DNA of 64,000 nucleotides from Brevibacterium sp. S22 (GTDB lineage Bacteria; Actinomycetota; Actinomycetes; Actinomycetales; Brevibacteriaceae). The translations under genes and the position numbers were made by a program. The first letter of the stretch is position 1, and every line of letters starts with the position of its first letter. Positions 61,490 through 64,000 of this stretch are shown one piece after another. The DNA lies in assembly GCF_004745485.1 (NCBI RefSeq), contig NZ_RHFG01000004.1:62001-126000 (forward strand), written 5' to 3'. The notes under the pieces were generated by a model. That model saw only the letters and a list, made by a program, of their open reading frames with translations. It did not search any database and was not told where the DNA came from.

Positions 61490-63079
61490 ATGAGCACCGT
61501 CAACTCTGCCGAGCCAAGCACCGAAATCCCCTTCGGCGACAGCGATTTCGTCGTCGTGGCCAACCGACTTCCCGTCGACCGCGATCCCGACGACGAGAAC
61601 CATGGATGGCGTACCTCACCTGGGGGTTTGGTCACTGCGGTGGCTCCGGTGATGAAGGCCCAGGAGGGCGCGTGGATCGGTTGGACGGGGGTGCCCGATG
61701 AGGACTTCGAACCCTTCACGATCGACGGAATGCACCTCACGCCGGTGACCCTGACGAGTGAGGATGTCCTCAGGTACTACGAAGGGTTCTCCAACGCGAC
61801 GCTGTGGCCGCTCTATCACGATGTCATCGTCCCACCCGAGTACCACCGCACCTGGTGGGATGCCTATGTCCGGGTCAATGAGCGCTTCGCGCACAAGGTC
61901 GCCGAGGTGGCCGCCGAGTCCGCGACCGTGTGGATCCATGATTATCAGCTCCAGCTGGTTCCGCTCATGGTCCGCCGGATGCGCCCCGACGTGGCGATCG
62001 GCTTCTTCAACCACATCCCCTTCCCGCCCTATGAGCTCTTCGCCCAGCTGCCGTGGCGCGATGAGATCCTGCGGGGCCTCCTCGGCGCCGATCTCATCGG
62101 TTTCCAACGCCCCGCGGACGCCGCGAACTTCCGGCGAGCGGTGCGCGGTCGACTGAGTTTCTCGACGAAGGGGTCGACGGTCCTCGTGCCGGCAGGTGAG
62201 GCCGTGGCCGCGCATGTCGTCCGCGCCGAGGCATTCCCGATCTCCATCGACACTCCCTATCTGGAGGAGCTCGCGAAGGATCCCGACATCGTCGAACGCG
62301 CCCGGCAGATCCGCGAGGACGTCGGCAATCCGAAGGTCGTCATGCTCGGTGTCGATCGGATGGACTACACGAAGGGCATCCGTCACCGGCTCAAGGCCTA
62401 CGGCGAGCTCATCGCCGAGGGCCGCCTCAACGTCGAGGACGTCGTGCTCATCCAGATCGCCACCCCATCGCGGGAGCGTCTCGAGCAGTACAAGATCATT
62501 CGGCACGACGTCGAGCTCGCGGTCGGGCGGATCAACGGCGAGCAGGCCGATGTCGGGTCGATCCCCGTCCGCTACCTCCACCATTCCTATCCGCGCGATG
62601 AGATGACCGCGTTCTTCCTCGCCGCCGACGTCATGTTGGTCACGGCCCTGCGCGACGGGATGAACCTCGTGGCCAAGGAGTATGTGGCATGCCGGCAGAA
62701 CGATGACGGGGCGCTCGTGCTCTCCGAGTTCACAGGTGCCGCCGAGCAGCTCACGGGGGCGGTGATGGTCAATCCGCACGATATCGGCAACCTCAAGGCC
62801 GGCATCATCGAAGCCGTCGAGATGGGTGATAGGACACGGACCCGCCGAATGCGGCAGATGCGGCGGAAGGTCGCCACGGACACCGTGAGCCTGTGGTCGA
62901 AGAACTTCCTCGCCGAGCTCAACCACCTCAAGCACAATCCCGAGGCCGTCGTCCCCGACCGCCCGGTCGTGCAGAAGAGCCGAACCGCTCCCCCGCCGGA
63001 CGCCCCCGCAGCCCCATCGGATCGGTCCGATCGTCCCGAGGACGCCGAGTGGGTCTCCGAGATATCCACCTCCCGATAG
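61490..63079 (+). CDS. otsA: Trehalose-6-phosphate synthase
   Basis: The 529-aa enzyme makes trehalose-6-phosphate from UDP- or GDP-glucose and glucose-6-phosphate. GT20 hallmarks are VVVANRLPV, GGLVTAV, WIGWTG, the catalytic WIHDYQLQLVP, GFFNHIPFPP, LGVDRMDYTKGI, and the nucleotide-sugar site ALRDGMNLVAKEYVACR. The last 40 residues (PDRPVVQKSRTAPPPDAPAAPSDRSD) are a disordered tail. AGGAGGAGG precedes the ATG. It lies 10 nt before otsB. OtsAB supply trehalose under osmotic or desiccation stress. Confidence 0.97.
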   Translation: MSTVNSAEPSTEIPFGDSDFVVVANRLPVDRDPDDENHGWRTSPGGLVTAVAPVMKAQEGAWIGWTGVPDEDFEPFTIDGMHLTPVTLTSEDVLRYYEGFSNATLWPLYHDVIVPPEYHRTWWDAYVRVNERFAHKVAEVAAESATVWIHDYQLQLVPLMVRRMRPDVAIGFFNHIPFPPYELFAQLPWRDEILRGLLGADLIGFQRPADAANFRRAVRGRLSFSTKGSTVLVPAGEAVAAHVVRAEAFPISIDTPYLEELAKDPDIVERARQIREDVGNPKVVMLGVDRMDYTKGIRHRLKAYGELIAEGRLNVEDVVLIQIATPSRERLEQYKIIRHDVELAVGRINGEQADVGSIPVRYLHHSYPRDEMTAFFLAADVMLVTALRDGMNLVAKEYVACRQNDDGALVLSEFTGAAEQLTGAVMVNPHDIGNLKAGIIEAVEMGDRTRTRRMRQMRRKVATDTVSLWSKNFLAELNHLKHNPEAVVPDRPVVQKSRTAPPPDAPAAPSDRSDRPEDAEWVSEISTSR

Positions 63080-63089
63080 GAGGATCTCA

Positions 63090-64000
63090 GTGACGATCGA
63101 ACCGACCGTATCCGCACCCGCCGTCTCGACCCCCGCCGAGGTGGCTCTGCGTGATCTCGCCACCGCCGATTCGCTGTTGCTGGCCCTGGATTTCGATGGG
63201 GTGCTCGCACCGCTGCAGGACGATCCGTCGACCTCGCGGATGGTCCCCCAATCGGCCGCTGCCGTCGAGGCGCTCGCGAGTCTGCCGCGCACGCGGGTGG
63301 CGTTGGTCTCCGGTCGCGATATCGCGACTCTGCGACGCCTGTCCGAGCCTCCGGACTCGGTCTGGCTGATCGGTTCGCACGGGGCGGAGGCAGAACTCGG
63401 GGACAGTGCTGCTCATGGAGACGGCTCCAGCGTGATGCGGTCCCCCGAACTCACCCGGGCCGAGGCCGAGATGCTCGCCGCCATCGATGCTCATCTCGAC
63501 GCTTTCGAACACAGTCTTCCGAACGCCGAGCGAACGCTCCGCGCGAACGCTGCGGCCCGGGCGACCGGCGCGAGCGAGCCGGCCCGCGCAGGCGGCTCAG
63601 ACAGCACAGTCAGAGCCGCCAGCACAGGCGGCACCTCGGATTTCCTCATCGAGCGCAAACCCTATTCGCGGACGGTCCACACCCGCGGCCTCGCCCCCGA
63701 GGCCGCTGCGGCCCTGCACGAGCACGCCACTGACGTGGTCGCAGAGTTTCCCGACATCCGTGTCATCGAGGGCCATGACATCACCGAGCTCGCCGTCAAA
63801 CAGGCGACGAAAGGTGATGGGATCCGGCTGCTCGCCCGCGCCAGCCGACCGACCGCTCTGGGCTGCCTCGGCGACGATGTCACCGATGAGGATTCCTTCG
63901 CGGCCCTCGACGAACTCACCGAAGCACGTGTCCTCGAGGCGGGGCTGACCGTCAAGGTCGGGTCCGCGCAGACCCGTGCTTCGTGGCGGATCGCCGATCC
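63090..64000 (+). CDS. otsB: Trehalose-6-phosphate phosphatase, partial (runs off the window)
   Basis: GTG 63090 has AGGAGG about 5 nt upstream and follows otsA by 10 nt. The HAD-family start is ALDFDGVLAPLQDDP, with the catalytic Asp pair DxD. Later motifs are LVSGRDIATLRRL, IGSHGAEAE, the phosphate-binding KGDGIRLLARASRPTALGCLGDDVTDEDSFAAL. It dephosphorylates trehalose-6-phosphate. There is an extra 40-residue Ala/Arg/Ser-rich stretch (ARATGASEPARAGGSDSTVRAAS) after about residue 150. The reading frame is open to the window edge (303 codons). Confidence 0.94.
   Translation, partial: MTIEPTVSAPAVSTPAEVALRDLATADSLLLALDFDGVLAPLQDDPSTSRMVPQSAAAVEALASLPRTRVALVSGRDIATLRRLSEPPDSVWLIGSHGAEAELGDSAAHGDGSSVMRSPELTRAEAEMLAAIDAHLDAFEHSLPNAERTLRANAAARATGASEPARAGGSDSTVRAASTGGTSDFLIERKPYSRTVHTRGLAPEAAAALHEHATDVVAEFPDIRVIEGHDITELAVKQATKGDGIRLLARASRPTALGCLGDDVTDEDSFAALDELTEARVLEAGLTVKVGSAQTRASWRIAD

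Overview
The window is a high-G+C actinobacterial chromosome segment with almost no mobile DNA. Gene content and order point to a Micrococcales-type organism, and Brevibacterium is my best guess: a serC-MFS-DUF3027-cold-shock-XPB helicase block, an mprA/mprB/pepD-like operon, the actinobacterial PspA-PspAA-HtpX-PspAB set, DUF3263/LytR_C/cspA/groEL, DtxR, and OtsA/OtsB. The genus is inferred from memory of such gene orders, not from a database search. No rRNA, IS element, prophage or CRISPR array was seen.

Layout. 1-9.4 kb: the N-terminal part of a DUF4011 helicase, tRNA-Arg(CCT), a tandem universal stress protein, an HNH nuclease, a secreted NlpC/P60 hydrolase, DtxR, an aldehyde dehydrogenase, and divergent pdxH and serC. 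9.4-16.6 kb: a DadA-like FAD oxidoreductase, two MFS transporters, DUF456, DUF3027 coupled to a cold-shock protein, and a small membrane protein. 16.6-25.1 kb: the XPB-associated protein and XPB helicase, an ABC-F ATPase, an EamA transporter, a CGNR-like regulator and a membrane protein. 25.3-33.9 kb is an envelope-stress district: response regulator, sensor kinase and HtrA protease, a WXG100 protein, then pspA-pspAA-htpX-pspAB. 34-41 kb: an S4 protein coupled to an unknown membrane protein, TauE, DUF1707, groEL with a CIRCE operator, cspA, LytR_C and DUF3263. 41-52.8 kb: an aldehyde dehydrogenase, ung, a ThrE-type exporter with an amidohydrolase, two hydrolases facing kynA, a protealysin/emfourin pair, and a self-regulated ArsR-type operon. 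52.8-64 kb: LtrA, MFS, UbiB/ABC1 kinase, tRNA-Thr(TGT), a DsbA-like thioredoxin, a Ser/Thr kinase, and otsA/otsB (otsB runs off the end).

How the genes work together. Several units concern envelope or stress homeostasis: MprAB/PepD and Psp/HtpX (membrane damage), GroEL/CIRCE, the USP, cold-shock proteins, and trehalose synthesis divergent from a receptor-type kinase. The kynA gene and a formamidase-like hydrolase suggest the first two steps of tryptophan breakdown, although they converge rather than share a transcript.

The most unusual material is non-coding: (i) a 12-bp motif (TCGCCGAGGCGG) present about 20 times exactly and often as near-copies, in genes in several frames and between genes; (ii) a three-copy family of large palindromes at 18.8-22.5 kb, one with 37-bp perfect arms; (iii) about 20-bp tandem repeats that begin inside the last codons of genes and run past the stop; (iv) at least twelve genes with a -10 box placed 6-8 nt before the start codon, i.e. 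predicted leaderless mRNAs.
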